A stretch of 64,000 nucleotides of DNA from Streptomyces fuscichromogenes (lineage in GTDB: Bacteria; Actinomycetota; Actinomycetes; Streptomycetales; Streptomycetaceae): the NCBI RefSeq assembly GCF_014645815.1, contig NZ_BMML01000015.1:1-64000 (forward strand), given 5' to 3'. The notes beneath the pieces are model-generated. The model did no database searches, was not told where the DNA came from, and saw only the letters and a program-made list of their open reading frames with translations. Position 1 is the first letter of the stretch; every line of letters starts with the position of its first letter. A program made the position numbers and the translations under genes. Shown piece by piece: positions 48,997 through 57,733 of this stretch.

Positions 48997-49352
48997 CTGA
49001 TGGCTTCATGGGGCCGCCGTGGCAGATGGACTGGCGGATCGACGCCCTCGCGGGTTTCGAGGCACTTCCTGACGACATGCGTGAGATCGTCCTAGCCGTT
49101 CGCGGCGAACTGGTCGCCGCGAAGAACCCGTATTTCCGAGGTATCGACACTGATGCCGGACTTCCTGACGGTATGAGGGTCAGACCGGACCAGTCCACTG
49201 ATCCCAGGGGCCGCCACATGTGCTTCTTCGATGACGGGTACGGCTGGCTGAAGTACACCTTCGTCCGCCGGGCCGAAGATCCGCAGATCGTGGTGGAAGA
49301 GCTCTTCTGGCAGGAAGGCAACCCGCTTACGGGGCTTCCGGCGGAGCCGTAG
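48993..49352 (+). CDS. Small protein, possible RelE/ParE-like toxin partner
   Basis: A 119-residue protein starting at GTG inside the previous stop (GTGA). The segments FEALPDDMREIVLAVRGEL and WLKYTFVRRAEDPQIVVEEL have the helix-then-β-hairpin pattern of RelE/ParE folds, though charged catalytic residues cannot be assigned with certainty. Its end overlaps the convergent sensor kinase gene by 26 bp. If a toxin, the preceding gene would be its antitoxin. Confidence 0.5.
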   Translation: MTDGFMGPPWQMDWRIDALAGFEALPDDMREIVLAVRGELVAAKNPYFRGIDTDAGLPDGMRVRPDQSTDPRGRHMCFFDDGYGWLKYTFVRRAEDPQIVVEELFWQEGNPLTGLPAEP

Positions 49353-50748
49353 GCGCCCCCGGCAGCCGTACGGTCGCCACCGTGCCGCCGCCGTCGGCGC
49401 GGGCCAGGGTGACGTCGCCGCCGGCCTGCTGGACCGTACGGGCCACGATGGACAGGCCGAGGCCGGAGCCGGGCAGCGCCCGTGCGCTCGGGGAGCGCCA
49501 GAAGCGGTCGAAGACGTGGGGGAGTTCGTCCTCGGGGATGCCGGGGCCGTGGTCGCGGACGGTGAGGACGCCGCGGTCCAGGGCGACGTCGATCTTGCCG
49601 CCCTCGGGGCTGAACTTCACCGCGTTGTCGAGGATGTTGACGATCGCCCGCTCCAGCGCGGAGGGCTCGGCGCGGACGAACCACGGCTGGACGTCCGCCG
49701 TGATCGTCAGCTCCGGGCCGCGCAGCCGGGCGCGGCGCAGGGCCGCCTCGACCGTGTCCTGAAGGGCCACGATCTGCACGCGCTCACCGCGCTGCCCCTC
49801 CGAGCGGGACAGCTCCTGGAGGTCGCCGATCAGTGACGCCAGCTCCGTCATCTGCGCCTTGACCGAGGCGAGCAGCGCCTTGCGGTCGGCAGGGGGGATG
49901 GGGCGGCCGGTCTCCTCGCTGCGGGTGAGGAGTTCGATGTTCGTGCGCAGCGAGGTCAGGGGGGTGCGGAGTTCGTGGCCGGCGTCCGCGATGAGCTGTT
50001 GCTGGAGCTCCCGGGAGTTCGCCAGGGACGTGGTCATGCTGTTGAAGGAGCGGGAGAGGCGGGCGATCTCGTCGTCCGACTGCTCCTCGACCGGGATGCG
50101 GACGCTCAGGTCCTCGGTACGGGCGACGTGCTCGACGGCCTCGGTGAGTTTGTCGACGGGGCGCAGACCGGCACGGGCGACGGCGAGGCCGGCGGCTCCG
50201 GCACCGACGACTCCGATGCCGGAAACCAGGAGGAGGATCAGCGCGAGGTCCTTGAGGGTGTCCTGGGTGCTCTTCAGGGGGACGGCGGTGACCAGCCCGA
50301 CGTAGGAGCCGCTGTTGGTGGCGAACACCTGGGTCATCACGCGCAGCGCGTTGCCGTCCGCGTCGGTGCCGTTGCTGAAGTAGAAAGTGTCGGTGTTCCC
50401 GGCCTTGATGAGCGCTTTCTCGGCCTGACTGACCTTGATCACGCCCGTGGCGTCGTGAGTGAGACAGAACGAGCCGTCCGTCTTGACCACCTGGCCGTAG
50501 CTGATCCGCAGGCCGCTGGTGTCCTGAACCGTGCTGGTGCAGTCGATGAGGGCGTTCTGGGCGACCATGTTCGCCGGCCCCCGTACCTTCTGCAGGTCGC
50601 TCTCAAGCTGCTCGTACAGTTTCCCCTGCACGATGAACCAGCACGTCACCGAGACCGCCGCCACCGCGAACGCCACCGCCGCCGCGACCAGCATCGACAG
50701 CCGGGCGCGGATCGGGAGGGTGCGGAAGCGGGTGGTGAGCCTGTTCAC
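49327..50748 (-). CDS. Sensor histidine kinase with HAMP domain
   Basis: A 473-residue kinase: helix 1 at about 16–38, an extracytoplasmic sensor of about 125 residues with two Cys, helix 2 at about 166–190, HAMP, then the dimerisation H-box DAGHELRTPLTSLRTN with the phospho-His, and a HATPase domain with NAVKFSPEGG and GPGIPEDEL. It should phosphorylate the response regulator encoded just upstream (4-bp overlap). The adjacent HtrA-like protease suggests an envelope- or secretion-stress signal, as in CssRS–HtrA of other Gram-positives (analogy). Confidence 0.9.
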   Translation of the reverse strand: MNRLTTRFRTLPIRARLSMLVAAAVAFAVAAVSVTCWFIVQGKLYEQLESDLQKVRGPANMVAQNALIDCTSTVQDTSGLRISYGQVVKTDGSFCLTHDATGVIKVSQAEKALIKAGNTDTFYFSNGTDADGNALRVMTQVFATNSGSYVGLVTAVPLKSTQDTLKDLALILLLVSGIGVVGAGAAGLAVARAGLRPVDKLTEAVEHVARTEDLSVRIPVEEQSDDEIARLSRSFNSMTTSLANSRELQQQLIADAGHELRTPLTSLRTNIELLTRSEETGRPIPPADRKALLASVKAQMTELASLIGDLQELSRSEGQRGERVQIVALQDTVEAALRRARLRGPELTITADVQPWFVRAEPSALERAIVNILDNAVKFSPEGGKIDVALDRGVLTVRDHGPGIPEDELPHVFDRFWRSPSARALPGSGLGLSIVARTVQQAGGDVTLARADGGGTVATVRLPGAPTAPPEAP

Positions 50749-51479
50749 TCGGCGCCGCCCTGGCGCAGGACGTACCCGACGCCGCGCACGGTGTGGACGA
50801 GGCGCGGCTCGCCGCCGGCCTCGGTCTTGCGGCGGAGGTACATGACGTAGACGTCGAGCGAGTTGGAGGACGGCTCGAAGTCGAAGCCCCAGACGGCCTT
50901 CAGGATCTGCTCGCGGGTGAGGACCTGGCGCGGGTGCGCCATGAACATCTCGAGGAGGGTGAACTCGGTGCGGGTCAGCTCGACCTGGCGGCCGGACCGG
51001 GTGACCTCGCGGGTCGCGAGGTCCATGCGCAGGTCGGCGAAGGTCAGGGCCTCGTCCTCCTGGGCGCCGTCGGAGAGCGAGGCCGCGTAGGAGCTGCGGC
51101 GCAGCAGGGCCCGGATACGGGCGAAGAGTTCGTCGAGTTCGAAGGGCTTGACCAGGTAGTCGTCCGCCCCGGCGTCGAGGCCGGTGACGCGGTCGCCGAC
51201 CGTGTCGCGGGCCGTCAGCATCAGGATGGGCGTCGTGTCGCCCGCGCCGCGGATGCGGCGGGCCGCGGTCATGCCGTCCATGCGGGGCATCTGGATGTCG
51301 AGGACGATCAGGTCCGGCTTGTAGGCGGTCGCCTTCTCCAGCGCGTCCGCTCCGTCGACCGCGACCTCGGTCTCGTACCCCTCGAAGGCGAGGCTGCGCT
51401 GAAGGGCTTCGCGTACGGCCGGCTCGTCGTCGACGATCAGGATGCGCTGGGGTTCACGGTCGCCATCGGCGGGGCTCAT
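50745..51479 (-). CDS. OmpR-family response regulator
   Basis: A 244-residue regulator with receiver pocket IVDDE, phosphorylation Asp in LIVLDIQMPRMDG, conserved Lys in LVKPFELDELF, and a winged-helix domain ending LDVYVMYLRRKTEAGG and HTVRGVGYVLR. Its stop overlaps the kinase start. The likely targets include the HtrA-like gene 388 bp upstream in the same direction. Confidence 0.92.
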   Translation of the reverse strand: MSPADGDREPQRILIVDDEPAVREALQRSLAFEGYETEVAVDGADALEKATAYKPDLIVLDIQMPRMDGMTAARRIRGAGDTTPILMLTARDTVGDRVTGLDAGADDYLVKPFELDELFARIRALLRRSSYAASLSDGAQEDEALTFADLRMDLATREVTRSGRQVELTRTEFTLLEMFMAHPRQVLTREQILKAVWGFDFEPSSNSLDVYVMYLRRKTEAGGEPRLVHTVRGVGYVLRQGGAE

Positions 51480-51579
51480 CGCTCGCGGTTCCTCGGGGTG
51501 CGGTGGGGCTTGGTCGGGACGCCTCTCAGCCTCGCATGTTTCCGGGCTGTCGGGTATGCACGCTGGTGGGGCGAACGCC

Positions 51580-51822
51580 CTAGCCGCGTACCAGGGTCAT
51601 GCGGCTCAGCGGCACCTTGCGCTGGTGCGGCCGGGCCGCGGAGGTGCGCAGCCCCATCAGCTGCGGGGCCGGCGCGACCTCCGGGGCGCGCGGGGCCGGG
51701 GCCACCGCGGCTTCCGCCGCCTGCGCCTGCGTCGGTGCGTGGAGCTCGTACGCCACGGCAAGGGCCAGGCTGAAACCGGCCGGGCTGTCGGCGGCCGTCG
51801 AGTGCGAAACCTGCTTGATCAT
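51580..51822 (-). CDS. Small protein of 80 residues, function unknown
   Basis: The ATG at 51822 has AAGGGAG six bases ahead. The product begins MIKQVSHSTAADSPAGFSLA, has an Ala/Pro-rich middle and ends with a basic QRKVPLSRMTLVRG. A signal peptide is not clear. It lies 44 bp after the HtrA-like gene and in front of the response regulator, so it may be co-transcribed with one of them. No family recognised. Confidence 0.65.
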   Translation of the reverse strand: MIKQVSHSTAADSPAGFSLALAVAYELHAPTQAQAAEAAVAPAPRAPEVAPAPQLMGLRTSAARPHQRKVPLSRMTLVRG

Positions 51823-51866
51823 GACGTACTCCCTTGCTCTGGTACCGGGTGGATCAGCCGGGTGGA

Positions 51867-52985
51867 TCAGCTGGTGGAGCCCGCCCGCAGCTTGGCCAGG
51901 TCGGACTTGACGGTGTTGATCGGGATGGCGAAGCCGAGGCCGACGCTGCCCGCGTCCGAGGAGGACGAGGAGGAGTCGGAACTGGCGCTGTACATCGCCG
52001 AGTTGATGCCGATGATGTCGCCGCCGGCGTCGATCAGCGCGCCGCCGGAGTTGCCGGGGTTCAACGAGGCGTCGGTCTGGATGGCCTTGTACGTCGTCGT
52101 CGACGACCCGGTGTCGCCGTTGAACTGCTGGCCGCCGAAGGAGAACGGCCACTGGCCGTCGCCGCCGCTGCCCTGGCTCTGCTGGCTCTGGCTCTCGTCG
52201 GTGGAGACGGTCACGTCCCGGTTGAGCGCGGAGACGATGCCGCTGGTGACGGTGCCGGTCAGGCCCTCGGGGGAGCCGATCGCCACGACCGAGTCACCGA
52301 CCTGGACGCCGTCGGAGTTGCCGAGGGTGGCCTTGCTGAGGCCGCTCGCGCCTTCGAGCTTGAGGAGGGCGAGGTCCTTGGAGCTGTCGGTGCCGACGAC
52401 CTTGGCGGTGTACGACTTGCCGTTGCTGGTGGAGACCTTGATCGACTGGGCGCCGGAGATCACGTGGTTGTTGGTGATGATCTCGCCGTCGCTGGTGAGG
52501 ATGATCCCGGAACCGGTGGAGGTGCCGTTGCTGAGGGTCGCGTTGACCTCGACGACGCTCGGGCTGACGGCGGCGGCGATCGTGGCGACGTCCCCCTTCT
52601 TGCTGGAGGGCACCACGTTGGTGGTGGTGCTGCTGGAGACGACCTGGGTCTTGCCGGTCAGCTCCTGGAAGGCGTACGCGGTGCCGCCGCCGACCGCCGC
52701 CGCGACGATCGCGACCGCGGCGAGCAGGGCTATCGGGCCCCGGGTGCGCTTCTGCTTGGCGTGGACCGAGTGCTCGGGGTGCTCCGCCGGGTGCTCGGCG
52801 CCGGCGGCGGCGTCGGGGCCGACGGTCGCCGTCTGCTGCAGCGGCTGGTGGGTGGGGGGCGGCGGCCACTCCGGGTTGACGGGGGAGGAGGCGTGCTGCT
52901 GCTGGGGGTACGCGCCCTGGTAGGCGTCACCCTGGGGACCCTGCGGGTTCTCGTACTCGCCGCTGCGGCGGAAGCTCTCGGTCAT
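51867..52985 (-). CDS. HtrA/DegP-like membrane-anchored serine protease without a PDZ domain
   Basis: A 372-residue protein: cytoplasmic Pro/Gln-rich tail (1–80), one helix (about 84–106), then a trypsin-like domain with His in ITNNHV, Asp in SSKDLALL and Ser in NPGNSGGAL. Families of this kind act as envelope quality-control proteases outside the membrane. Usual HtrA proteins carry a C-terminal PDZ; here the chain ends at the protease domain. An insert rich in Gln/Ser/Gly lies before the catalytic Ser. Located next to a two-component system. Confidence 0.88.
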   Translation of the reverse strand: MTESFRRSGEYENPQGPQGDAYQGAYPQQQHASSPVNPEWPPPPTHQPLQQTATVGPDAAAGAEHPAEHPEHSVHAKQKRTRGPIALLAAVAIVAAAVGGGTAYAFQELTGKTQVVSSSTTTNVVPSSKKGDVATIAAAVSPSVVEVNATLSNGTSTGSGIILTSDGEIITNNHVISGAQSIKVSTSNGKSYTAKVVGTDSSKDLALLKLEGASGLSKATLGNSDGVQVGDSVVAIGSPEGLTGTVTSGIVSALNRDVTVSTDESQSQQSQGSGGDGQWPFSFGGQQFNGDTGSSTTTYKAIQTDASLNPGNSGGALIDAGGDIIGINSAMYSASSDSSSSSSDAGSVGLGFAIPINTVKSDLAKLRAGSTS

Positions 52986-53151
52986 GACAAATAGCTTGTC
53001 CCGCGACCATGAGAGCTCCCTGAGTGCCCGCTGAGAAGGCCGCGAGAAGCGCGTTTGCCCGATATAAGGAAGCTTCTCGCAGGTCGGCCGGGGTTCTCAT
53101 GAGCCGTTCATCAAGGCTTTGCTGTGGATTTCCGGGTGCGGGCCGGTGGGG

Positions 53152-53190
53152 GGTTGCTCGCGCAGTTCCCCGCGCCCCTGACGGGGCGCT
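53152..53190. repeat. Dispersed intergenic palindromic repeat, copy E
   Basis: GCGCAGTTCCCCGCGCCCC followed by TGACGGGGCGCT, the same core as the other copies in reverse orientation. It lies 25 bp after the stop of the leftward LacI gene, again at a 3' end, where the hairpin CGCCCC-TGA-CGGGGCG may end transcription. Confidence 0.75.
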
Positions 53191-53214
53191 CACCGCAGCC
53201 CCCTCTTTCAGGCA

Positions 53215-54237
53215 CTACCCGCACCCGCAGGACCCACGCACCACCAGCCGCGAAGGAAACGTCTTCAGGCGCTCCCTCCTCGACCCCGCCACCCGCAGAC
53301 CGTCGTCGAGGACGAGGTCCACCGCCGCCCGTGCCATCGCGGGCCGGTCGGAGGCGACCGTCGTCAGCGGGGGATCCGCCAGCGCCGCCTCCTTGATGTC
53401 GTCGAAGCCGGCCACCGCCAGCTCCCCGGGCACGTCCAGACGCAGCTCGCGGGCGGCCCGCAGCACGCCGATCGCCTGGTCGTCGGTGGAGCAGAAGATC
53501 GCCGGGGGGCGCCGCGGACCGGCGAGGATCTCCAGGGCGACCTTGTACGCGTCGTACCGGTTGTACGGCGCCTCGAACAGCCGGCCCTCGGTCGGCAGGT
53601 CCGCCTCGGCCATGGCCCGCCGCCAGCCCTCGACGTGGTCGGAGACCGGGTCGCCGACGGCCGGGGTGTCCGCGGTGCCGCCCATGCAGGCCACGTAGTC
53701 GTAGCCGTGCTCCAGCAGGTGGCGGACGGCGACCTGGGCGCCGCCGAGGTCGTCGGTCACCACCGCGACGTCGTCGATCGCCTCGGGCCGCTCGTGCAGC
53801 AGCACCACCCGGGCGTCCCAGGCCTCGATCTCCGCGGCGGCCAGGTCGTTCAACGCGTGGGAGACGAGGATGAGCCCCGAGACCCGCATCCCGAGGAACG
53901 CGCGCAGATAGTGGACCTCGCGCTCCGCGACATAGTCGGTGTTGCCGACCAGCACCATTTTCCCGCGCTCGGACGCGGCCTGCTCGACCGCGTGCGCCAT
54001 CTCGCCGAAGAACGGCTGACGGGCGTCCGGGATGATCAGGCCTATCAGGTCCGTGCGCCGGGAAGCCATCGCCTGGGCGACCCGGTCGGGGCGGTACCCC
54101 AGCTCCTTGATCGCCGCGAGGACACGCTCGCGCGTGGCCGGGGCGACCGGCCGGGGTCCGTTGTTGATGACATAGCTGACAACGGCGGTGGAAGTCCCCG
54201 CCAGCCGCGCCACATCGTCCCGAGTCACCTTGGCCAC
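53215..54237 (-). CDS. LacI family transcriptional regulator
   Basis: A 340-residue repressor of full length. The headpiece VTRDDVARLAGTSTAVVSYV and hinge are normal; the periplasmic-binding-like domain follows with IIPDARQPFFGEM, VVTDDLGGAQVAV and STDDQAIGVLRAA. The effector is likely a sugar, unknown. The C-terminus ends GSCGCG, a small Cys cluster that is unusual but at the extreme end. No sugar transport or catabolic gene is adjacent, so its targets lie elsewhere. Confidence 0.9.
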   Translation of the reverse strand: MAKVTRDDVARLAGTSTAVVSYVINNGPRPVAPATRERVLAAIKELGYRPDRVAQAMASRRTDLIGLIIPDARQPFFGEMAHAVEQAASERGKMVLVGNTDYVAEREVHYLRAFLGMRVSGLILVSHALNDLAAAEIEAWDARVVLLHERPEAIDDVAVVTDDLGGAQVAVRHLLEHGYDYVACMGGTADTPAVGDPVSDHVEGWRRAMAEADLPTEGRLFEAPYNRYDAYKVALEILAGPRRPPAIFCSTDDQAIGVLRAARELRLDVPGELAVAGFDDIKEAALADPPLTTVASDRPAMARAAVDLVLDDGLRVAGSRRERLKTFPSRLVVRGSCGCG

Positions 54238-54308
54238 GCGCGGAGTCTACGCGGATGGACCCGCTCTGGGCAGGGCGTATCGAAGCTTCGCTTGCGGAAG
54301 CAATGCCC

Positions 54309-54340
54309 CGTCCGGGCGATGGCCATGCCTCGCCCGGACG
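54309..54340 (-). terminator. Terminator hairpin of glnR
   Basis: CGTCCGGGCGA pairs with TCGCCCGGACG (11 bp) around a 10-base loop, 5 bp beyond the glnR stop codon in the direction of transcription. No strong U-tract. Confidence 0.65.
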
Positions 54341-54344
54341 ACGA

Positions 54345-55124
54345 CTACGCCTCCGTCGGCACCTCGACCGCGTCCAGGGCCGCCGATGCGTCCGCATCGT
54401 CCGCCTTTGCGAGCTCTGCCTTGGCCCTGGCCTCGTCGCCGAGCCGGTCGCCCTTCTCGGGCGTAACGAATCGATAACCGACGTTCCGGACGGTTCCGAT
54501 CAGGGACTCGTGCTCCACGCCGAGCTTGGCGCGCAGTCGCCGTACGTGCACGTCGACGGTCCGGGTGCCGCCGAAGTAGTCGTACCCCCAGACCTCCTGG
54601 AGCAGCTGTGCACGGGTGAACACCCGGCCGGGGTGCTGGGCGAGGTACTTGAGCAGCTCGAACTCCTTGAAGGTGAGGTCGAGGACCCGGCCCTTCAGTT
54701 TCGCGCTGTACGTCGCCTCGTCGACCGACAGGTCGCCGTTGCGGATCTCCATGGGGGAGTCGTCGGCGACGATCTGCTGGCGGCCCATGGCGAGGCGGAG
54801 CCGCGCCTCGACCTCGGCCGGGCCCGCGGTGTCGAGGAGTACGTCGTCGATGCCCCAGTCGGCGGTGACGGCGGCGAGCCCGCCCTCGGTGACGACCAGG
54901 ATGAGCGGACAGCCGGGGCCCGTCGAGCGGAGCAGCTGGCAGAGGCTGCGGACCTGCGGGAGGTCGCGACGGCCGTCGATCAGGATGACGTCGGCGCCCG
55001 GGGTGTCGACGAGTGCGGGCCCCTCGGCCGGGGCGACCCGCACGTTGTGCAGGAGCAGGCCGAGGGCCGGCAGCACCTCCGTCGACGGCTGGAGGGCGTT
55101 GGTCAGGAGCAGCAGAGAACTCAT
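54345..55124 (-). CDS. glnR: Global nitrogen regulator GlnR (orphan OmpR-type)
   Basis: A 259-residue OmpR-type regulator matching GlnR by memory of its start MSSLLLLTNALQPSTEVLPA. The receiver is atypical: residues 8–9 are Thr-Asn instead of the usual acidic pair, while Asp50 is kept in DVILIDG, in line with an unphosphorylated orphan regulator. The winged helix ends RTVDVHVRRLRAKLG and GTVRNVGYRFV. It controls glnA, amtB and other nitrogen genes in Streptomyces. The tail is Ala/Asp-rich. The ATG has GAGGAGG ten bases upstream. No kinase is adjacent. Confidence 0.93.
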   Translation of the reverse strand: MSSLLLLTNALQPSTEVLPALGLLLHNVRVAPAEGPALVDTPGADVILIDGRRDLPQVRSLCQLLRSTGPGCPLILVVTEGGLAAVTADWGIDDVLLDTAGPAEVEARLRLAMGRQQIVADDSPMEIRNGDLSVDEATYSAKLKGRVLDLTFKEFELLKYLAQHPGRVFTRAQLLQEVWGYDYFGGTRTVDVHVRRLRAKLGVEHESLIGTVRNVGYRFVTPEKGDRLGDEARAKAELAKADDADASAALDAVEVPTEA

Positions 55125-55303
55125 ATGTCTGGTTCCTCCTCGGTCCCTGCGAGGACTGTGTGCAATGACACTGCGCTGCGCTCCCGATGTTCTGTACATC
55201 CGCGGTCACCTGGAGTTTCCCGCTTCGTATACAGCCCTTCCGAAAGCACAAAAGGACCCGGTGGCGGCGCTGCCCGAGTCCTCTGCCCAGCAGAATAGCC
55301 CAC

Positions 55304-56152
55304 ATGAGCATCGGTCCGGCAGGTCGCGTGGCACGTTCCGCCGTTCGTCCGGCATATGAGACGAGCAGAAACGGCTCTATGCGGACGTTTCTGTGCACGG
55401 ACGACGGCGTTTCCATTGATTCCGTATACGATCCCGCCTCCGTCGTATACGACGGCTCCCGGCCACCTTCCCGTGACCTGGTGTTCGTTCTCGCCCACGG
55501 TTTCACCGGCGATGTGGATCGGCCACATGTGCGACGGGTGGTGGCGGCCCTCACGGATTACGCGCCGGTGGTCAGCTTCTCCTTCCGCGGCCACGGCCGG
55601 TCCGCCGGCCGCACCACCGTCGGCGACCGCGAGGTCCTCGACCTGGCGGCGGCGGTGGCCTGGGCGCGGGCCCTCGGCCACCCGCGCGTCGTCACCGTCG
55701 GGTTCTCGATGGGCGGCTCGGTGGTGCTGCGGCACGCGGCGCTGAACGCCGGATCGGACGCCGCGGCGGACGCCGTGGTCTCCGTGTCGTCCCCCGCCCG
55801 CTGGTACTACCGGGGCACCGCCCCCATGCGCCGCCTGCACTGGCTGGTCACCAGGCCGGAGGGCCGCCTCGTCGGCCGCTACGGCTTCCGCACCCGGATC
55901 CACCACCGCGACTGGGACCCGGTGCCGCTCTCCCCGGTGGAGGCGGTGCCGCGGATCGCCCCGACCCCGCTGCTGATCGTGCACGGCGACAGCGACGGCT
56001 ACTTCCCGGTCGACCACCCCCGGATGCTGGCCGACGCGGCGGGCGAGGCGGCCGAGCTCTGGCTGGAGCCGGGCATGGGCCACGCCGAGCACGCGGCGGA
56101 CGACCGGCTGCTGGCCAGGATCGGCGTCTGGGCGGTGTCCCGGGCGGGCTAG
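55304..56152 (+). CDS. Alpha/beta hydrolase
   Basis: A 282-residue hydrolase with LAHGFTG (oxyanion), the nucleophile elbow GFSMGG, the Asp in HGDSDGYFP and the His in GMGHAEHA, so the triad is complete. Substrate unknown; lipases and esterases of this size are common. A −10-like CAGAAT (55291–55296) ends seven bases before the ATG, pointing to a leaderless message; an alternative ATG is at 55379. It is divergent from glnR. Confidence 0.82.
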   Translation: MSIGPAGRVARSAVRPAYETSRNGSMRTFLCTDDGVSIDSVYDPASVVYDGSRPPSRDLVFVLAHGFTGDVDRPHVRRVVAALTDYAPVVSFSFRGHGRSAGRTTVGDREVLDLAAAVAWARALGHPRVVTVGFSMGGSVVLRHAALNAGSDAAADAVVSVSSPARWYYRGTAPMRRLHWLVTRPEGRLVGRYGFRTRIHHRDWDPVPLSPVEAVPRIAPTPLLIVHGDSDGYFPVDHPRMLADAAGEAAELWLEPGMGHAEHAADDRLLARIGVWAVSRAG

Positions 56153-56216
56153 CCTGACCTGTACACAGAAACACAGCCGACCGACTGTTCTTGTCGTTCT
56201 TCTCCTGAGGAAACTG

Positions 56217-56471
56217 ATGCCCAAGGTCACGGTGCGCTACTGGGCCGCCGCGAAGGCCGCGGCCGGTACCGCCGAGGAGCCGTACCACGCGGACACCCTC
56301 GCCGAGGCGCTGGCCGAGGTACGCGTGCGACACCCCGGGGAACTGGCGCGCGTCCTGCGGCGATGCTCCTTCCTCGTCGACGGTGACCCCGTGGGCACGC
56401 GCGAACATGAGACGGTACGGCTGGCCGAGGGCGGCACGGTCGAGGTGCTCCCGCCGTTCGCAGGAGGGTGA
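56217..56471 (+). CDS. MoaD/ThiS-family sulfur-carrier protein
   Basis: An 84-residue ubiquitin-like protein ending in the obligatory Gly-Gly (PPFAGG). The pattern VTVRYWAAAKAAAG … TVEVLPPFAGG fits MoaD, the small subunit of molybdopterin synthase, though no other molybdopterin genes are near. A sulfur-relay role linked to the rhodanese gene 2.4 kb downstream is an alternative. Confidence 0.85.
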   Translation: MPKVTVRYWAAAKAAAGTAEEPYHADTLAEALAEVRVRHPGELARVLRRCSFLVDGDPVGTREHETVRLAEGGTVEVLPPFAGG

Positions 56472-56480
56472 GCGAGAGCG

Positions 56481-57557
56481 ATGACCAACCAGCCGTACGA
56501 GCAGCCGTACGAGGGCTACGACCCGTACCAGCAGCAGCCCCCGGCCCAGCCGCAGTGGGGGTACGACGACCAGCAGTACGCCACGCAGCAGTGGCAGGGG
56601 CAGACCTGGGAGACGCAGACGCACGCGTCGGTGCCGGCCGCGGAGCCGGGGTACCAGCTGCCGCCGCAGTCGTACGAGCGGCCGTACGTCGCCGAGCAGC
56701 AGCAGGCGCCCCCCGCGCCGCCGCAGCAGCCCCAGACCCCTGCCCCCACCCCCGCCTCCGCTGAGCCCGCCGCCCAGGGCTTCGGTCCCGCGACCCTCTC
56801 CGGCAACGCGCGGATCACGGACGCCCAGCGGGCCCGCCTGGAGGGCCGCTCGCCGATCATCGAGCCGGGCATGCAGCCGGCGCTGCTCACGGCGGCGCTG
56901 GGCCTGCTGCTGGCGGTGGCGGCGCCGGTCTCCTCGTACGCCCTGGTCGTCCCCCTGGTGATCCTCCAGGCCGTGACGGCGGCGGGCTGGTTCCGGCTGA
57001 ACGGCATGTGGCCGGCCCGGCAGGGCATCGCCCTGGCCTTCCTGGGCGGGGTCACGGCGGACGTGGCGGTACTGGTGGCGGGCCGCGACCAGGCCCCGGC
57101 GGCGATCCTCGGCCCCCTGGGCATCTGGGTCCTCCTCACCCTCGTCCTCCAGCTCCGCTCGCACGCGGACCCCGACACCCGTATGTACGGCCTGATGGCC
57201 ACGGTCGCCTCCTCCGCGCTGGCGATCATCGCGACGGGCTACCTGGGCGCGGACCCCGACGCGGTGTCGGTCGGCGCGGCCGCGGTCGCGGTGGCGGTCC
57301 TGGCGAGGGCGCTGCCGCTGCCGACCCCGGCGTCGGTGGCGGTGTCCCTGCTGGCCGCGGCCGGCGCGGGCATCGCGGTGGGCGGCATGACGGGGCTGGG
57401 CACGAAGGGTGCGCTGATCGGAGCGGCGGCGGGGGCCTGCGCCCTGGTCGGCCACCGGGCGGCGAGCTACGACTACCCGTCGAGGTTCGTCCACTTCACA
57501 GCGGGCGTGGCCCTGCCCCTGGCGGCGGCGGCCCCGGTGATCTGGATCCTCCACTGA
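56481..57557 (+). CDS. Membrane protein with Gln/Pro/Tyr-rich N-terminal tail
   Basis: A 358-residue protein. The first 110 residues are low-complexity (QPYEQPYEGYDPYQQQ and similar), followed by about eight hydrophobic helices (residues about 130–355). It lies 9 bp after the MoaD-like gene and is probably co-transcribed with it. No transport motif was recognised. Streptomyces have many such Gln/Pro-tailed membrane proteins of unknown function. Confidence 0.75.
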   Translation: MTNQPYEQPYEGYDPYQQQPPAQPQWGYDDQQYATQQWQGQTWETQTHASVPAAEPGYQLPPQSYERPYVAEQQQAPPAPPQQPQTPAPTPASAEPAAQGFGPATLSGNARITDAQRARLEGRSPIIEPGMQPALLTAALGLLLAVAAPVSSYALVVPLVILQAVTAAGWFRLNGMWPARQGIALAFLGGVTADVAVLVAGRDQAPAAILGPLGIWVLLTLVLQLRSHADPDTRMYGLMATVASSALAIIATGYLGADPDAVSVGAAAVAVAVLARALPLPTPASVAVSLLAAAGAGIAVGGMTGLGTKGALIGAAAGACALVGHRAASYDYPSRFVHFTAGVALPLAAAAPVIWILH

Positions 57558-57581
57558 CCTGACCTGACCTGACCTGACCTG
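57554..57581. repeat. CTGAC microsatellite at the gene end
   Basis: CTGAC is repeated five times, beginning in the stop codon of the membrane-protein gene. The unit length of five means copy changes do not affect the protein because translation has ended. Confidence 0.8.
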
Positions 57582-57733
57582 GACAGCCGGTTCGCGGCGG
57601 GTTGGGCGGTCACCCGGGGGAAGGGGAGCAGTCAAAGCTGCTCGACAATCCCGTTCGGCCCACGTCGGCCTGCTCCCGCTGGGTTAGCGTGGCGGGAACG
57701 AAGTGCTTTGCCGACCCCGGGGGACCCATACAC

